This document shows, in pieces, positions 1 to 7,226 of a DNA stretch of 64,000 bases. Within the stretch, counting starts at the first letter, position 1, and each line of letters opens with the position of its first letter. Both the position numbers and the translations under genes were made by a program. The DNA is from Lachnospiraceae bacterium. GTDB taxonomy: Bacteria > Bacillota_A > Clostridia > Lachnospirales > Lachnospiraceae. The stretch covers positions 139,814 to 203,813 of the forward strand of contig JAQUUB010000001.1 of the NCBI GenBank assembly GCA_028694115.1, in the 5' to 3' direction. A model generated the notes under the pieces. That model did not search any database. It had not been told where the DNA came from and saw nothing but the letters and a program-made list of their open reading frames with translations.

Positions 1-2
1 GC

Positions 3-425
3 CCCAAAAAGAAAGAGTCCCAAAAAGCGAAAAACATCACAATTAGTCTATCGCGTTCAGAGCGTGAACAACTTGATGGACTGAATGCCCTTGGGAAGGG
101 CAGGGGAAGTAGGGTCGCTCAACTCATGAACTACTACGCCAAACATGAACAGAGAAAAAAAGACCAGGCCCGAGCCATAAAAGAGGCCATCAGAGGTGTA
201 GGTATTCATATTGATTCTTACGCCCGTAATTATAAACGGGCCGAAAAATTTGATGAAAATGAGCAGATCCTTGAAGAACTAGACCGTGCCATTAATAGCC
301 TCCGAATTGTTCTTAATCTTTTAAAGTTTGATGATGCAGATTTAAAAGCGCACCTTACCGCGCAGGAATATAGCCACTATCAATTTGCTTTAAATTTTGC
401 TTCAAACCGAAAAGGAGATCAGTAA
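3..425 (+). CDS. Ribbon-helix-helix-like protein, 5' partial
   Basis: The reading frame is open from the left edge of the window, so the first ATG at 126 is internal rather than the start. The upstream 41 codons include ITISLSRSEREQL followed by GRGSRVAQLMNYY, a pattern typical of a ribbon-helix-helix (CopG/Arc type) beta strand plus two helices that binds DNA as a dimer. The rest is charged and helical with no recognised domain. Its stop overlaps the start of the next gene. A role as a DNA-binding or mobilisation-type regulator is inferred. Confidence 0.6.
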   Translation, partial: PKKKESQKAKNITISLSRSEREQLDGLNALGKGRGSRVAQLMNYYAKHEQRKKDQARAIKEAIRGVGIHIDSYARNYKRAEKFDENEQILEELDRAINSLRIVLNLLKFDDADLKAHLTAQEYSHYQFALNFASNRKGDQ

Positions 426-628
426 TGGATTTCTTGATTTTAGAAAGTGGAGCTGGAGAAATAGTAAAGATCGGGCCAAACGAAGACCGTAATAAAATCT
501 ACTACGGGTTTATAAATAACTATTCATCACAAAGTACCCGTAGAGCATATATAAGAGAGCTTAGAAATTTTTTGAAGTTCCTGAGTCTCAAATGCCATGG
601 ACTAAGTGAATTTGAAGTAGAGCAGTAA
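425..628 (+). CDS. Truncated tyrosine-recombinase N-terminal domain
   Basis: This is a 67-residue ORF with a good AGGAG site and a start overlapping the upstream stop. The segment NNYSSQSTRRAYIRELRNFLKFL resembles the SAM-like core-binding domain at the N terminus of XerC/D-type and phage integrases. The catalytic domain (R, H-x-x-R, Y) is absent; the frame simply ends. It lies about 200 bp before a tmRNA gene, and tmRNA genes are common integrase targets. It is probably an integrase remnant, or a small protein that reuses the core-binding fold. Confidence 0.45.
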   Translation: MDFLILESGAGEIVKIGPNEDRNKIYYGFINNYSSQSTRRAYIRELRNFLKFLSLKCHGLSEFEVEQ

Positions 629-734
629 AAATAGAAGACGATATTAAAAGTACTAGTATTGCAGCAGCAATTTGCTTAGCATTCTGGACTGTTGTTTTCA
701 TCTGTTTCATTAAATTTGTCCCTAATCTTTTTGT

Positions 735-830
735 ATGAGAAAATACGAAAAAATCATAGTTCTTCTAGCAACAATTAAAGTTATTCTTGGTGGAATAGGT
801 TTATTTATTGTTTGGAAATCTCAATTTTGA
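735..830 (+). CDS. Putative 31-aa single-span membrane peptide
   Basis: The short ORF MRKYEKII... has a positively charged N terminus followed by about 20 hydrophobic residues (VLLATIKVILGGIGLFIVW). Its ATG overlaps the TGA of an upstream hydrophobic frame (about 650-738) that has no usual start codon. No clear ribosome binding site is visible. It fills the gap before the tmRNA. It may be a small membrane peptide or chance. Confidence 0.25.
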   Translation: MRKYEKIIVLLATIKVILGGIGLFIVWKSQF

Positions 831-841
831 TTCTATTTATG

Positions 842-1308
842 GGGCCTGACAGGTTTCGACGGGGTGTAAATAAGAGCTGCTGTGCGTGTACAGGTTGATC
901 GGATGGCCTGTTAAAAATTCGATCAAAAAATAAATGAAGATTCTTTTGAATCTGAACTTCTTGCTGCCTAATTAGGAACCAAGAGTCTGCGGGAACTCTA
1001 ACCCAATAACAAAAAGATAGAGTGGGCGAGGAACTCTTCATTTACGAATGTATTTGCGGGGCCTCAACTGTTTTTCTAGTTAACGGTAAAGTAAAAACTA
1101 GATGGTGGAGGATTGCTAAGAAACCTTGGCATCCCTGTCTCAGTGATAGTGATGAGACATTAATAAAATGGCTACCATGGTGAGTTACAGCCACTCTTAG
1201 TATGTAGCTATCCCTGCGTCTGGGGAAAAATAATACAGTACGCTACACACGTAGATCACTGATTCGAAAGCATTTCGGATGGGGATTCGATTTCCCCCAG
1301 GTCCACCA
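842..1308 (+). ncRNA. ssrA: tmRNA (transfer-messenger RNA)
   Basis: The 5' end GGGCCTG pairs over seven bases with CAGGTCC at the 3' end, and the third pair is a G-U wobble, the alanyl-tRNA synthetase identity element. The sequence is followed by an encoded A-CCA. The T arm is GGGGA-TTCGATT-TCCCC, and the conserved 5' tract TTTCGACGGGG is present. Inside, the frame at about 936-973 reads NEDSFESELLAA then stop, which looks like a degradation tag because it ends in LAA. At 467 nt it is longer than the usual ~360. It would rescue stalled ribosomes during infection; the exact resume codon is not clear. Confidence 0.93.
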
Positions 1309-1314
1309 TTTTTT

Positions 1315-1417
1315 GAATAGTTAGTTTGTACGTATTCGGTGCACAGAATATGGGTATCGGTCTAAAACGCTTCCCCTTTTGGAAGAAACGAGAGTTCAAA
1401 GCTCTCACTATTCACCA
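1315..1417 (+). tRNA. tRNA-like gene with abnormal central region
   Basis: A perfect 7-bp acceptor stem (GAATAGT with ACTATTC), an encoded A-CCA and a canonical T arm (GAGAG-TTCAAAG-CTCTC) are present. It starts 6 nt after the tmRNA. The 68 nt between acceptor and T arm are too long for a class I tRNA. I could not fit a standard D arm, 7-nt anticodon loop and variable arm, although hairpins TGTAC/GTGCA and CTTCC/GGAAG are visible. It may be a class II tRNA, a tRNA with an insertion, or a tRNA-like RNA. The anticodon is not assigned. Confidence 0.5.
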
Positions 1418-1445
1418 TTCTTTAAACATTAGACATTGGAGTTTT

Positions 1446-1625
1446 ATGAAACAGATTATTTTAAAGGTTCTAGTTGTAATTGTACTTGTGTTTTCTGTAG
1501 TTTATGTATTACTAAATGCAGAACCAGATACTAAAGTTGTTACAGATGCCCCAGCCGATTGTGGTTTTACTAAAACATATGAAGCCGGATTTCTTACAAA
1601 TAATAAATATAAATGCAATAAATAA
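1446..1625 (+). CDS. Small signal-anchored protein
   Basis: The start at 1446 is chosen because it has TTGGAG upstream; the longer frame from 1326 runs through the tRNA-like gene. The 59-residue product begins MKQIILKVLVVIVLVFSVVYVLL, a single N-terminal membrane segment or signal peptide. A short polar tail with two cysteines (ADCGFTK, YKCNK) follows and could form a disulphide outside the cytoplasm. It lies between two tRNA-like genes. The function is unknown. Confidence 0.6.
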   Translation: MKQIILKVLVVIVLVFSVVYVLLNAEPDTKVVTDAPADCGFTKTYEAGFLTNNKYKCNK

Positions 1626-1627
1626 AT

Positions 1628-1732
1628 GCAGGCGACTAAAGATGAATAAGGCTTTAGTCAGAAGGTAAAGTTTTACTGAATCTTAAAACGTAATATGTAA
1701 AACGAGGATGTTCAAATCGTCCCGCTTGCACC
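1628..1732 (+). tRNA. tRNA-like gene, possible GAA anticodon, with extra sequence
   Basis: The acceptor GCAGGCG pairs with CGCTTGC (one G-U), the T arm is GGATG-TTCAAAT-CGTCC, and a D-arm-like hairpin TAAAG/CTTTA follows positions 8-9. A hairpin GTTTTA-CTGAATCT-TAAAAC could present GAA (Phe) but has an 8-nt loop. About 13 extra nucleotides separate it from the D arm, and 16 follow it. The gene is about 103 nt to the discriminator. A normal tRNA-Phe exists at 63385, so this may be degenerate, inserted or specialised. Confidence 0.45.
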
Positions 1733-1750
1733 TTTTAATTAAAAAAATAG

Positions 1751-1799
1751 TGCCGATCTTCTGTTTAATACAAAGATTAATCGAACAGGATAAGGCGCA
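1751..1799 (+). ncRNA. Imperfect hairpin after the tRNA-like gene
   Basis: TGCCGATCTTCTGTT and AACAGGATAAGGCGCA face each other across an 18-nt loop and can form an interrupted stem of about 12 pairs. No ORF covers 1733-1905. It may be part of a processed tRNA-array transcript or another structured RNA. No family is recognised. Confidence 0.25.
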
Positions 1800-1911
1800 T
1801 CAGGGATAAGATTTAGCTTATATTTCAGTACAAGTTAAATGAAAGGGAAACTGGAATTTCTCGCCTCATTATATTTATAAAAGAGGTCCCTTTTTATTTC
1901 AAGGAATGAAC

Positions 1912-2571
1912 ATGATTTTTTATGAAAATGGTGATGTTTTAAAAGCTTTAAAAAACGATGACCTTGACGTTGTAGTACATGGGGTTAATTGTTCAGGTGG
2001 TTTTGGCTCAGGAATTGCTAAGCAAATAGCTGAAGAATTTCCGATAGTAAGAAACTACTACATGAAAGCCTTCAGAGAAGGCGATTGGTATCTTGGAAAA
2101 ATTCAAGAAGTCAGAATTCCTATGACTAATAAAGATACTCATAAGAAACGTATTATTAACTGTGCTACACAGCAATTCTATGGAAAGCTTCCCGAGTCTC
2201 AGCCTAATGGCAGATACTGTGATTATGATGCAATCCGTATGTGTATGCGCCAACTAGCTAATCACTATAAAGACCTTCGCATTGGTATGCCTATGATTGG
2301 CGCTGGTTTGGCTAATGGTGACTGGTCAGTAATTGCTGCGTGCTCTCACATGCTTAGCGACCTTTCTCAAAATGAAATACTAAAGTACTCTAAGATCAGA
2401 CATCTATATCATTTAAATACAGCAACTTACACTATGCCTTCAGCTTATGGGCCTAAAGACCATCTATACGACTGGCATCATGTCATTGAATGTAATGAAC
2501 TCTTTGAGAATGCAGTTTTTGCAGATATCAATGGTCATTCAATTTCTTCAATGTTTAATCAATCTAAATAA
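1912..2571 (+). CDS. Macro-domain protein (ADP-ribose binding/processing)
   Basis: The protein shows the macro-domain signature: VVVHGVNCSGGFGSGIAKQI near the N terminus, and IGMPMIGAGLANGDW (about residues 124-138), which correspond to the ADP-ribose-binding loops. Macro domains bind ADP-ribose or remove it from proteins or RNA ends; Poa1-type members hydrolyse ADP-ribose-1''-phosphate, a by-product of tRNA splicing. At about 219 residues it is a stand-alone domain with a short C-terminal extension. The ATG at 1912 is preferred over 1906 because AAGGA is correctly spaced for it. Confidence 0.75.
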   Translation: MIFYENGDVLKALKNDDLDVVVHGVNCSGGFGSGIAKQIAEEFPIVRNYYMKAFREGDWYLGKIQEVRIPMTNKDTHKKRIINCATQQFYGKLPESQPNGRYCDYDAIRMCMRQLANHYKDLRIGMPMIGAGLANGDWSVIAACSHMLSDLSQNEILKYSKIRHLYHLNTATYTMPSAYGPKDHLYDWHHVIECNELFENAVFADINGHSISSMFNQSK

Positions 2572-2581
2572 GGAAATAGTT

Positions 2582-2830
2582 ATGAAAACTATCATTGGCA
2601 TACTTGGACTTCTAGCACTGACAGCTTGTTCAGATGCAACGAGAGGAGCATTTAGTTCTCTTGGAGATTCTCGTCAAGTTAAGTGTTATTCAGGTGGAGC
2701 TCTTATTTATGAAGGTCTTACTACTGGTAAAGTGAATAACGAACAACAGTCGGATGGTATTTACTTCACTGATAAAGCAGGAAATTTCTTAGAAATCAAT
2801 GCTGATTGTATCATTTCAAATCCAAATTAA
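2582..2830 (+). CDS. Small lipoprotein
   Basis: The start at 2582 follows AAGGAAAT. The product of 82 residues has a short hydrophobic leader and a lipobox LTAC (residues 13-16), so cleavage and lipidation at Cys16 are expected. The mature part has two further cysteines and reads like a small secreted domain (VKCYSGGALIYEGLTTG). A frame from 2447 overlapping the macro gene is judged too long. Function is unknown; it may be a superinfection-exclusion or envelope protein. Confidence 0.6.
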   Translation: MKTIIGILGLLALTACSDATRGAFSSLGDSRQVKCYSGGALIYEGLTTGKVNNEQQSDGIYFTDKAGNFLEINADCIISNPN

Positions 2831-2840
2831 ACCATTAAGT

Positions 2841-2880
2841 GCTCCTCTAGTTCAATTGGTCAGAATTTAGATATTTTAAA
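2841..2880 (+). pseudogene. 5' half of a tRNA (remnant)
   Basis: The sequence begins like a tRNA: GCTCCTC, TA-like spacer, and AGTTC-AATTGGTCA-GAA as a D arm. It then runs into an AT-rich stretch without a usable anticodon loop, T arm or matching acceptor strand before the next tRNA at 2882. It is read as a decayed or recombined tRNA gene. Confidence 0.35.
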
Positions 2881-2881
2881 T

Positions 2882-2958
2882 CCAGCTCTAGCTCAACAGG
2901 TAGAGCACGACGCTCATAACGATCAAGGTTCAGAGTTCAAATCTCTGGGGCTGGACCA
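2882..2958 (+). tRNA. tRNA with CAT anticodon (Met or Ile2)
   Basis: The acceptor CCAGCTC pairs with GGGCTGG; the D arm is GCTC-AACAGGTA-GAGC, the T arm CAGAG-TTCAAAT-CTCTG, and A-CCA is encoded. The anticodon loop CTCATAA gives CAT. The anticodon stem (CGACG facing CGATC) has two mismatches, which is unusual. The 3' end overlaps the end of the HNH gene on the other strand. Confidence 0.8.
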
Positions 2959-3683
2959 ATTATTCCATTATCTAATTCCCAATGATGATTAGGACATAAA
3001 TGAATCAAATTACTTGGCTGATTAACATCCCAAAGAGTAGATGTATTAAAATCAAATTGATTAATTGCTTTAATATGGCAGACTTCATAATGATTTTTGT
3101 AACCACACTTTTGACATTCTAATGAATGAATATATTTACTGTATGTCCGCGCTCTTGATCTAATAGAATCATACGCATTAGCTCCGGTTCTTTTTATTAA
3201 AGAAGAAAGTGGAGTCTTTTTCATATTTATTTCCATAGAACAGATTAGAGAGCAGACAATGTTTTTATTGCCTGTGTTCAGAAAAGGTTTATTACAGTTT
3301 ATACAAATACACTCTTTAAATAACCCTTTTTTAACTTTATTAATTTTATTACTACAAGATTTTGAACAAAAAATTTGGCGATGATTATTTGGCTTTACTG
3401 CGAAATCCTTTAAGCAGTGTTTACACTTTCTGTTCTCTGGTACAAATTTTCTTTTCTTATTAAGTTTATAAAGCAAATCAGTATAAGAACCAAAAGTTAC
3501 TGTAAATTTATGTTTAGAAAAACCTAATGAATTAAGCTCCTTTAAGCTAATTGAATTTCTGGATTCAATAATTTCAATAATCTGTTCAATTTCGTCATCT
3601 CTAAAAGGTTTGCGTTTTTTTATAAAGAGATAGTATAAAAAATGAAACAATAAATCAAGAAATAACAGCACTTGGGGGTTCAA
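2937..3683 (-). CDS. HNH homing-type endonuclease with zinc fingers
   Basis: The C-terminal part has an HNH core: CQKCGYKNHYEVCHIKAI followed by NLIHLCPNHHWELDNG, with cysteine pairs that would hold a structural zinc. Two more Cys clusters lie upstream (CKHCLKDF...FCSKSC and CINCNKPF...VCSLIC). The start is TTG at 3683, with GGAGGG six bases upstream that lies inside the tRNA fragment on the other strand. The stop lies inside tRNA-CAT. It runs against its neighbours and sits among tRNA pieces, as expected for a mobile endonuclease targeting tRNA genes. Confidence 0.8.
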   Translation of the reverse strand: MNPQVLLFLDLLFHFLYYLFIKKRKPFRDDEIEQIIEIIESRNSISLKELNSLGFSKHKFTVTFGSYTDLLYKLNKKRKFVPENRKCKHCLKDFAVKPNNHRQIFCSKSCSNKINKVKKGLFKECICINCNKPFLNTGNKNIVCSLICSMEINMKKTPLSSLIKRTGANAYDSIRSRARTYSKYIHSLECQKCGYKNHYEVCHIKAINQFDFNTSTLWDVNQPSNLIHLCPNHHWELDNGIIGPAPEI

Positions 3684-3701
3684 GTCCCTCCGGTCCCACC
3701 A
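3672..3701 (+). pseudogene. 3' half of a tRNA (T arm, acceptor strand, CCA)
   Basis: GGGGG-TTCAAGT-CCCTC forms a T arm, followed by CGGTCCC-A-CCA, a tRNA 3' end. No 5' half with a matching acceptor (GGGACCG) is found upstream; the HNH gene occupies that space on the other strand. This suggests that insertion of the endonuclease gene or a deletion removed the 5' part. Confidence 0.5.
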
Positions 3702-3721
3702 TTAATAACAAAAGGAATCCA

Positions 3722-3967
3722 ATGAGTTTATCTTTAAAAATAATCCTTAATGTTTTGGTTATGTTTAATCTTTTAATCTTAATTCTTAACCATACCCCTT
3801 TGTTATATTCAATCATACGGGACATAAGAAACGCAACAATAGGTCAGTGGCTTCTTGTTATACTTTCTATTCCTGCAATGATTACTTATTATCTTTTAGG
3901 ATTAATATTCAGAATTCTTAAAAAAATATTAAACTATAAGCCACTAAATTCTCGAAAAATTAGATAA
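3722..3967 (+). CDS. Small two-span membrane protein
   Basis: An 81-residue product with AAAGGA upstream. Two hydrophobic segments are visible, about residues 5-26 and 41-66, separated by a polar loop (IIRDIRNATIGQ), and the C terminus is lysine/arginine-rich. It is the first of a run of small membrane proteins (3722-5586) in one transcription unit. Function is unknown. Confidence 0.6.
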   Translation: MSLSLKIILNVLVMFNLLILILNHTPLLYSIIRDIRNATIGQWLLVILSIPAMITYYLLGLIFRILKKILNYKPLNSRKIR

Positions 3968-3995
3968 ATATAAAAAGACAAATAAGGAGTTAATC

Positions 3996-4058
3996 ATGCT
4001 TACTACAATTATTATAATTGCTGCAGTTTATGTCGGTGCAAAAAAGAATTGGATTTAA
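3996..4058 (+). CDS. 20-residue hydrophobic peptide
   Basis: The ORF MLTTIIIIAAVYVGAKKNWI has a strong AAGGAG site seven bases before ATG and ends 2 bases before the next start. The peptide is one hydrophobic segment with a short basic tail. The good ribosome site and spacing within the run argue that it is translated. It may be a tiny membrane peptide or a leader coupling the next gene. Confidence 0.4.
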   Translation: MLTTIIIIAAVYVGAKKNWI

Positions 4059-4060
4059 TT

Positions 4061-4267
4061 ATGTCAATTCTACAAATTTATTTAGCAACTTCCTTTATTG
4101 TAAGTACCATTACATTCCTGAGCTTCCTTTTCAATTCTTTTGAAAATGTTCCAAAATCATTAAGAGATTTGACGGCAGGAGCCCTTTTATTATTGGTTTT
4201 TGAAATGCCCCTTATTCTCTGTTGGGTGCTTTTTACATGGAAACCCTTTAAGAACAAAATGAGATAA
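4061..4267 (+). CDS. Small two-span membrane protein
   Basis: The start at 4061 (ATG) is preferred over a TTG at 4049. The 68-residue product has hydrophobic segments at about residues 5-24 and 41-62, with a polar loop (NSFENVPKSLRDL) between them. The layout resembles the 3722 protein, so the two may be distant duplicates. Function is unknown. Confidence 0.55.
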   Translation: MSILQIYLATSFIVSTITFLSFLFNSFENVPKSLRDLTAGALLLLVFEMPLILCWVLFTWKPFKNKMR

Positions 4268-4277
4268 AGGAATCAAT

Positions 4278-4655
4278 ATGTTAGAGTTTAGTAGTAACGT
4301 TATTGCATGGCCTTGGGCAAGCACTGAGAATTATTTCTTAGGAGCAGCCGTTGTCTATGGGCTAATAGCTATTATTGGGACAATTTGTGAGAAGAAAAAA
4401 ATAAGCTTGCTGACTCCTTTTGAAATTATCGCAACATGCTTTAGTAAAGAAGCGGGAATGGTAATAGTTGCGTTATCTTTATTCTGGGCTGTAATACTTT
4501 ATGCAGGAGTAATCATAGGAATACCAGTATCGATTTGCGTAGGACTTTGTGAACTAGGAAAAGAACAACGAGGAAACGAGACTAGCACATTCAACAGAGT
4601 TAGGTCCTGGCTTGGAAGTAAAACGCTAATAGACTTCAGAGATGAAATCAAATGA
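4278..4655 (+). CDS. Membrane protein
   Basis: The 125-residue product has hydrophobic stretches near residues 18-37 and 56-88 and a polar C-terminal tail. AAAGGAATC precedes the ATG. The stop overlaps the start of the next gene (ATGA), indicating translational coupling to the SLOG-family gene. Function is unknown. Confidence 0.6.
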   Translation: MLEFSSNVIAWPWASTENYFLGAAVVYGLIAIIGTICEKKKISLLTPFEIIATCFSKEAGMVIVALSLFWAVILYAGVIIGIPVSICVGLCELGKEQRGNETSTFNRVRSWLGSKTLIDFRDEIK

Positions 4656-5083
4656 AAGTAGTGATTGTCGGTAATAGAAATTTCAATCTCAGTCATCACA
4701 ACTTAAGTCATATCCTTAATAAGAATTCCCTAAAAAACATTGAAAGATTTCTTGTAAGAAAAAAGACTGGAATTGATAGGTCAGTAAAGACATATTGTCT
4801 TAGAAATGATTTAGAGTTTAGCGAAAGACTAGGTGATTATTCCCGGTATGGAAAAGCAGCAGGACCAATAAGAGACAGAGAGCTAGCTCAAGAAGCAGAC
4901 ATTCTTATTGTTATTTGTCTTTTGGGTCAGACTGACTCTGATTATAAAAGCATCAAGAATGAATTTAAAAGACTTAAAAAAAGAATAATTGTCGAGAACC
5001 ACAAAAACAGTTTTCCAAGAACTGTCTTACCTGTAAATTCTCCAGAAAGAAGGGCAAGAAGCCAAGTCTTGGATCTCTTATAG
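4652..5083 (+). CDS. SLOG-superfamily (DUF2493/YspA-like) protein
   Basis: The protein begins MKVVIVGNRNF, a Rossmann-like nucleotide-binding start, then GIDRSVKTYCLRNDL and the block YGKAAGPIRDRELAQEAD. This GxD...yGkaAGpiRN...AD pattern marks the DUF2493/YspA branch of the SLOG superfamily, which binds nucleotides or nucleotide-derived ligands. Such proteins are frequent in phages and some work in defence signalling. The ligand and role here are unknown. Confidence 0.6.
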   Translation: MKVVIVGNRNFNLSHHNLSHILNKNSLKNIERFLVRKKTGIDRSVKTYCLRNDLEFSERLGDYSRYGKAAGPIRDRELAQEADILIVICLLGQTDSDYKSIKNEFKRLKKRIIVENHKNSFPRTVLPVNSPERRARSQVLDLL

Positions 5084-5091
5084 GAGTTAAT

Positions 5092-5586
5092 ATGGATTTT
5101 TTAGGATTAGCTTTAATTTTATACTTTGCATATATTGCTGACTTTATATTGCAAGATAGAAAAACCGCACAAAATAAGAGCAAAAATATTCATACTTTAA
5201 TGTATCACGTTAACATTATTATTGGATTATTGTTTTTTCCTTGTTGGATTGTTTTCGGCTTAAAGTTTGGAGCTGGAGTAGGCTTTATTATGGCCATCTT
5301 CTTTTCTGTATTCAATGGATTAATTCATGGAGTTATTGATTGGAATATCTGGAAAGGATATAAGAAGCATGTAGCAAAGAATATCAAATTATACTTTGAG
5401 ACTATAGCTCCAGATGATTTAGATGAAAAATATAGTAGTATCAAAGACTATACAGAAGAAGAACTTAAATTTGTATTCATGAAAGAAAAGATGTATGCAG
5501 AAGACAAGAAATTCTATGACACTATTGGTCTTGATGGATACCTTCATACACTAACCATCATCTTGCTTTATGCTTGGTTCATTTAA
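5092..5586 (+). CDS. DUF3307-like membrane protein
   Basis: Hydrophobic segments fall near residues 4-20, 40-57, 64-83 and 150-163. The motif ADFILQDRKTAQNKSKN followed by a histidine, and the later HGVIDW, match what I recall of DUF3307 family proteins (a small polytopic membrane family often found in phages). No enzyme is established for the family. It follows the SLOG gene by 8 bases. Confidence 0.5.
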   Translation: MDFLGLALILYFAYIADFILQDRKTAQNKSKNIHTLMYHVNIIIGLLFFPCWIVFGLKFGAGVGFIMAIFFSVFNGLIHGVIDWNIWKGYKKHVAKNIKLYFETIAPDDLDEKYSSIKDYTEEELKFVFMKEKMYAEDKKFYDTIGLDGYLHTLTIILLYAWFI

Positions 5587-5596
5587 AGGAAGACTT

Positions 5597-5839
5597 ATGA
5601 CTCCAGAAAATAAAATAAAAACAAAAGATGTGATCGTTTCTTTTTTAAAAGAAAAATATCCATCTTATCCTGAAATCGATCCGAATATTGTAATTCAAAA
5701 TCTTCAGACAATTTATAAATTAATAGTTGATCAAGGACTTATTAAAAAAGAAGAAGTTCCTTTTGATCATTTCCAGCATGTTGTTATTGATGCATTCAGG
5801 TCTGCAGCAATTATGGAGCAACTTAATAGCTTCTTCTAA
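5597..5839 (+). CDS. Hypothetical helical protein
   Basis: The start at 5597 follows AAAGGAAGA; the longer frame from 5570 overlaps the previous gene. The product of 80 residues is mostly predicted helix and amphipathic (VIVSFLKEKYPSYPEID, IYKLIVDQGLIKKEEV), without membrane segments. No family is recognised. Confidence 0.55.
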   Translation: MTPENKIKTKDVIVSFLKEKYPSYPEIDPNIVIQNLQTIYKLIVDQGLIKKEEVPFDHFQHVVIDAFRSAAIMEQLNSFF

Positions 5840-5869
5840 AAATAAATAGTTTAAATAAAGGAATTTTAT

Positions 5870-6496
5870 ATGGGTCTTTTTGATTTAGTACTTTCTAATG
5901 GTCCTCAGAAACAACTTAAGCTTCTTAACAAGAAAGTTAAAGATATCAGTCATGATTCCCGTATCCTTGCAGAATCACTTGTGACTATTGATTCAACTAA
6001 TAAAACACTGGATATTGTTTTTGAAAAATTCAGAAATGCGGACTTTTCAAAACAGAAAGCATCAATTGATTCACTAAAATTAACAGATGAATATAAGAAT
6101 GAGTTAAAAGCATCTATTGACGCTTGCAAAACAAAAGCACTTGAAACATTGGAGCCGTTAATTGAGCAAGGTCAAAAACTTCAAGGCAATATGATTGCTG
6201 CAGAACTTAAAGGGCGAACAATGCTTGTGGTTCTCGAGTCTCAGCGTAAAGTTATTGAATCTGGAGCAATGCAACTTAAGGTTATTAAAGAAATCGAAGC
6301 CGAAGGCGCTAAGAACTCTGAAAGAATTAAGCAACTTGTTGCAGATACAGAAGCTATTAATCAAACAACAAGAAACGCTATTACCCAGTTTAATCATGAG
6401 AGTAGTATCGATCAACTTCTAGGAACTGCGATTGAAGCTAATCCTAAAAATGACTTTACATCAGTCTTGGCTGATTTTGAAAAGGTTGCGACATGA
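5870..6496 (+). CDS. Hypothetical coiled-coil protein
   Basis: The 208-residue product is almost entirely helical with heptad-like repeats (KLLNKKVKDISHDSRILAES; VIKEIEAEGAKNSERIKQL). It has no signal or membrane segment. It begins after a strong AAAGGAAT site and overlaps the next gene by four bases. Function is unknown; a scaffold or oligomeric role is only a guess. Confidence 0.6.
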   Translation: MGLFDLVLSNGPQKQLKLLNKKVKDISHDSRILAESLVTIDSTNKTLDIVFEKFRNADFSKQKASIDSLKLTDEYKNELKASIDACKTKALETLEPLIEQGQKLQGNMIAAELKGRTMLVVLESQRKVIESGAMQLKVIKEIEAEGAKNSERIKQLVADTEAINQTTRNAITQFNHESSIDQLLGTAIEANPKNDFTSVLADFEKVAT

Positions 6497-7071
6497 GATT
6501 TCTTCCTCTTTCTGATCAAAAATATTTTGAAGATTTCTTTCAAAGTAGAATCAAAGATAGCTTTTTATCAAATGAGAGACTGAATAACCTGAGAACCCTT
6601 AGTCACAGAATCCTATTTGAAACATTCAGAACTACAGGATCTAATACTGAATGTAGAAGAACATGCCATGGTTGTGACATGTATACAAAAGAACGCTGCA
6701 ATGGAATGGAATCAATTGATAGATGGGGTGACAAAAGAAATACTCAACCAAATTCAAATACCCAATATGCTGCTAGTGAATTAAATTACTATAACGACAT
6801 GACTGATCGCATTAACAGATCACTTAATGAGCTTTATTTGATTCTCGGAAAGTATAGAGTTGATTCATATATTGAACACATTTACCAAAGAGCTTCTGAT
6901 TCGGTTCTTCTTCATAACAAACTTAACCCTAAGCATAAGAAGCCGGAACTAAAGACTCAAGATCTTAAATATTGGTCTTCTCATGATATTGCAGAAACAG
7001 ATTCATGGTTAAAATTCAAAAACAAAAAAACAGGTGGAGAATTATTATGCTCACTCTTATCGGATTTCTAG
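6493..7071 (+). CDS. Hypothetical protein with cysteine cluster
   Basis: The 192-residue product carries CRRTCHGCDMYTKERC (about residues 54-69), a four-cysteine group that could bind zinc or an iron-sulphur cluster. The remainder is polar and helical. It is translationally coupled to the coiled-coil gene upstream and overlaps the small gene downstream, so the three may act together. No family is recognised. Confidence 0.55.
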   Translation: MRFLPLSDQKYFEDFFQSRIKDSFLSNERLNNLRTLSHRILFETFRTTGSNTECRRTCHGCDMYTKERCNGMESIDRWGDKRNTQPNSNTQYAASELNYYNDMTDRINRSLNELYLILGKYRVDSYIEHIYQRASDSVLLHNKLNPKHKKPELKTQDLKYWSSHDIAETDSWLKFKNKKTGGELLCSLLSDF

Positions 7072-7226
7072 CATTAGGTGCTGGAGGAACAACACTCTTT
7101 GGGGCAGTTAAAGCTTCTAAAGGTGAATTTGAAATGGATAAAACATTCAAACTGGGAAGCTTAAAACTTCGTGTAATTATGGATAAAGACGATCCGCTTA
7201 TCTTCTCATTGGATAGAGAAAATTAG
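7047..7226 (+). CDS. Small membrane-anchored protein
   Basis: The start at 7047 is chosen for its GGTGGAG site. The 59-residue product has an N-terminal hydrophobic segment (LTLIGFLALGAGGTTLFGAV) and a polar tail that looks like a short beta-rich domain (FKLGSLKLRVIMDKDD). Its 3' end overlaps the convergent endonuclease I gene by four bases. Confidence 0.5.
   Translation: MLTLIGFLALGAGGTTLFGAVKASKGEFEMDKTFKLGSLKLRVIMDKDDPLIFSLDREN

Noticed and set aside
126..425. Gene starting at ATG 126
   Set aside because: The frame is open to the left edge and the upstream part completes a ribbon-helix-helix motif, so the ATG is internal.
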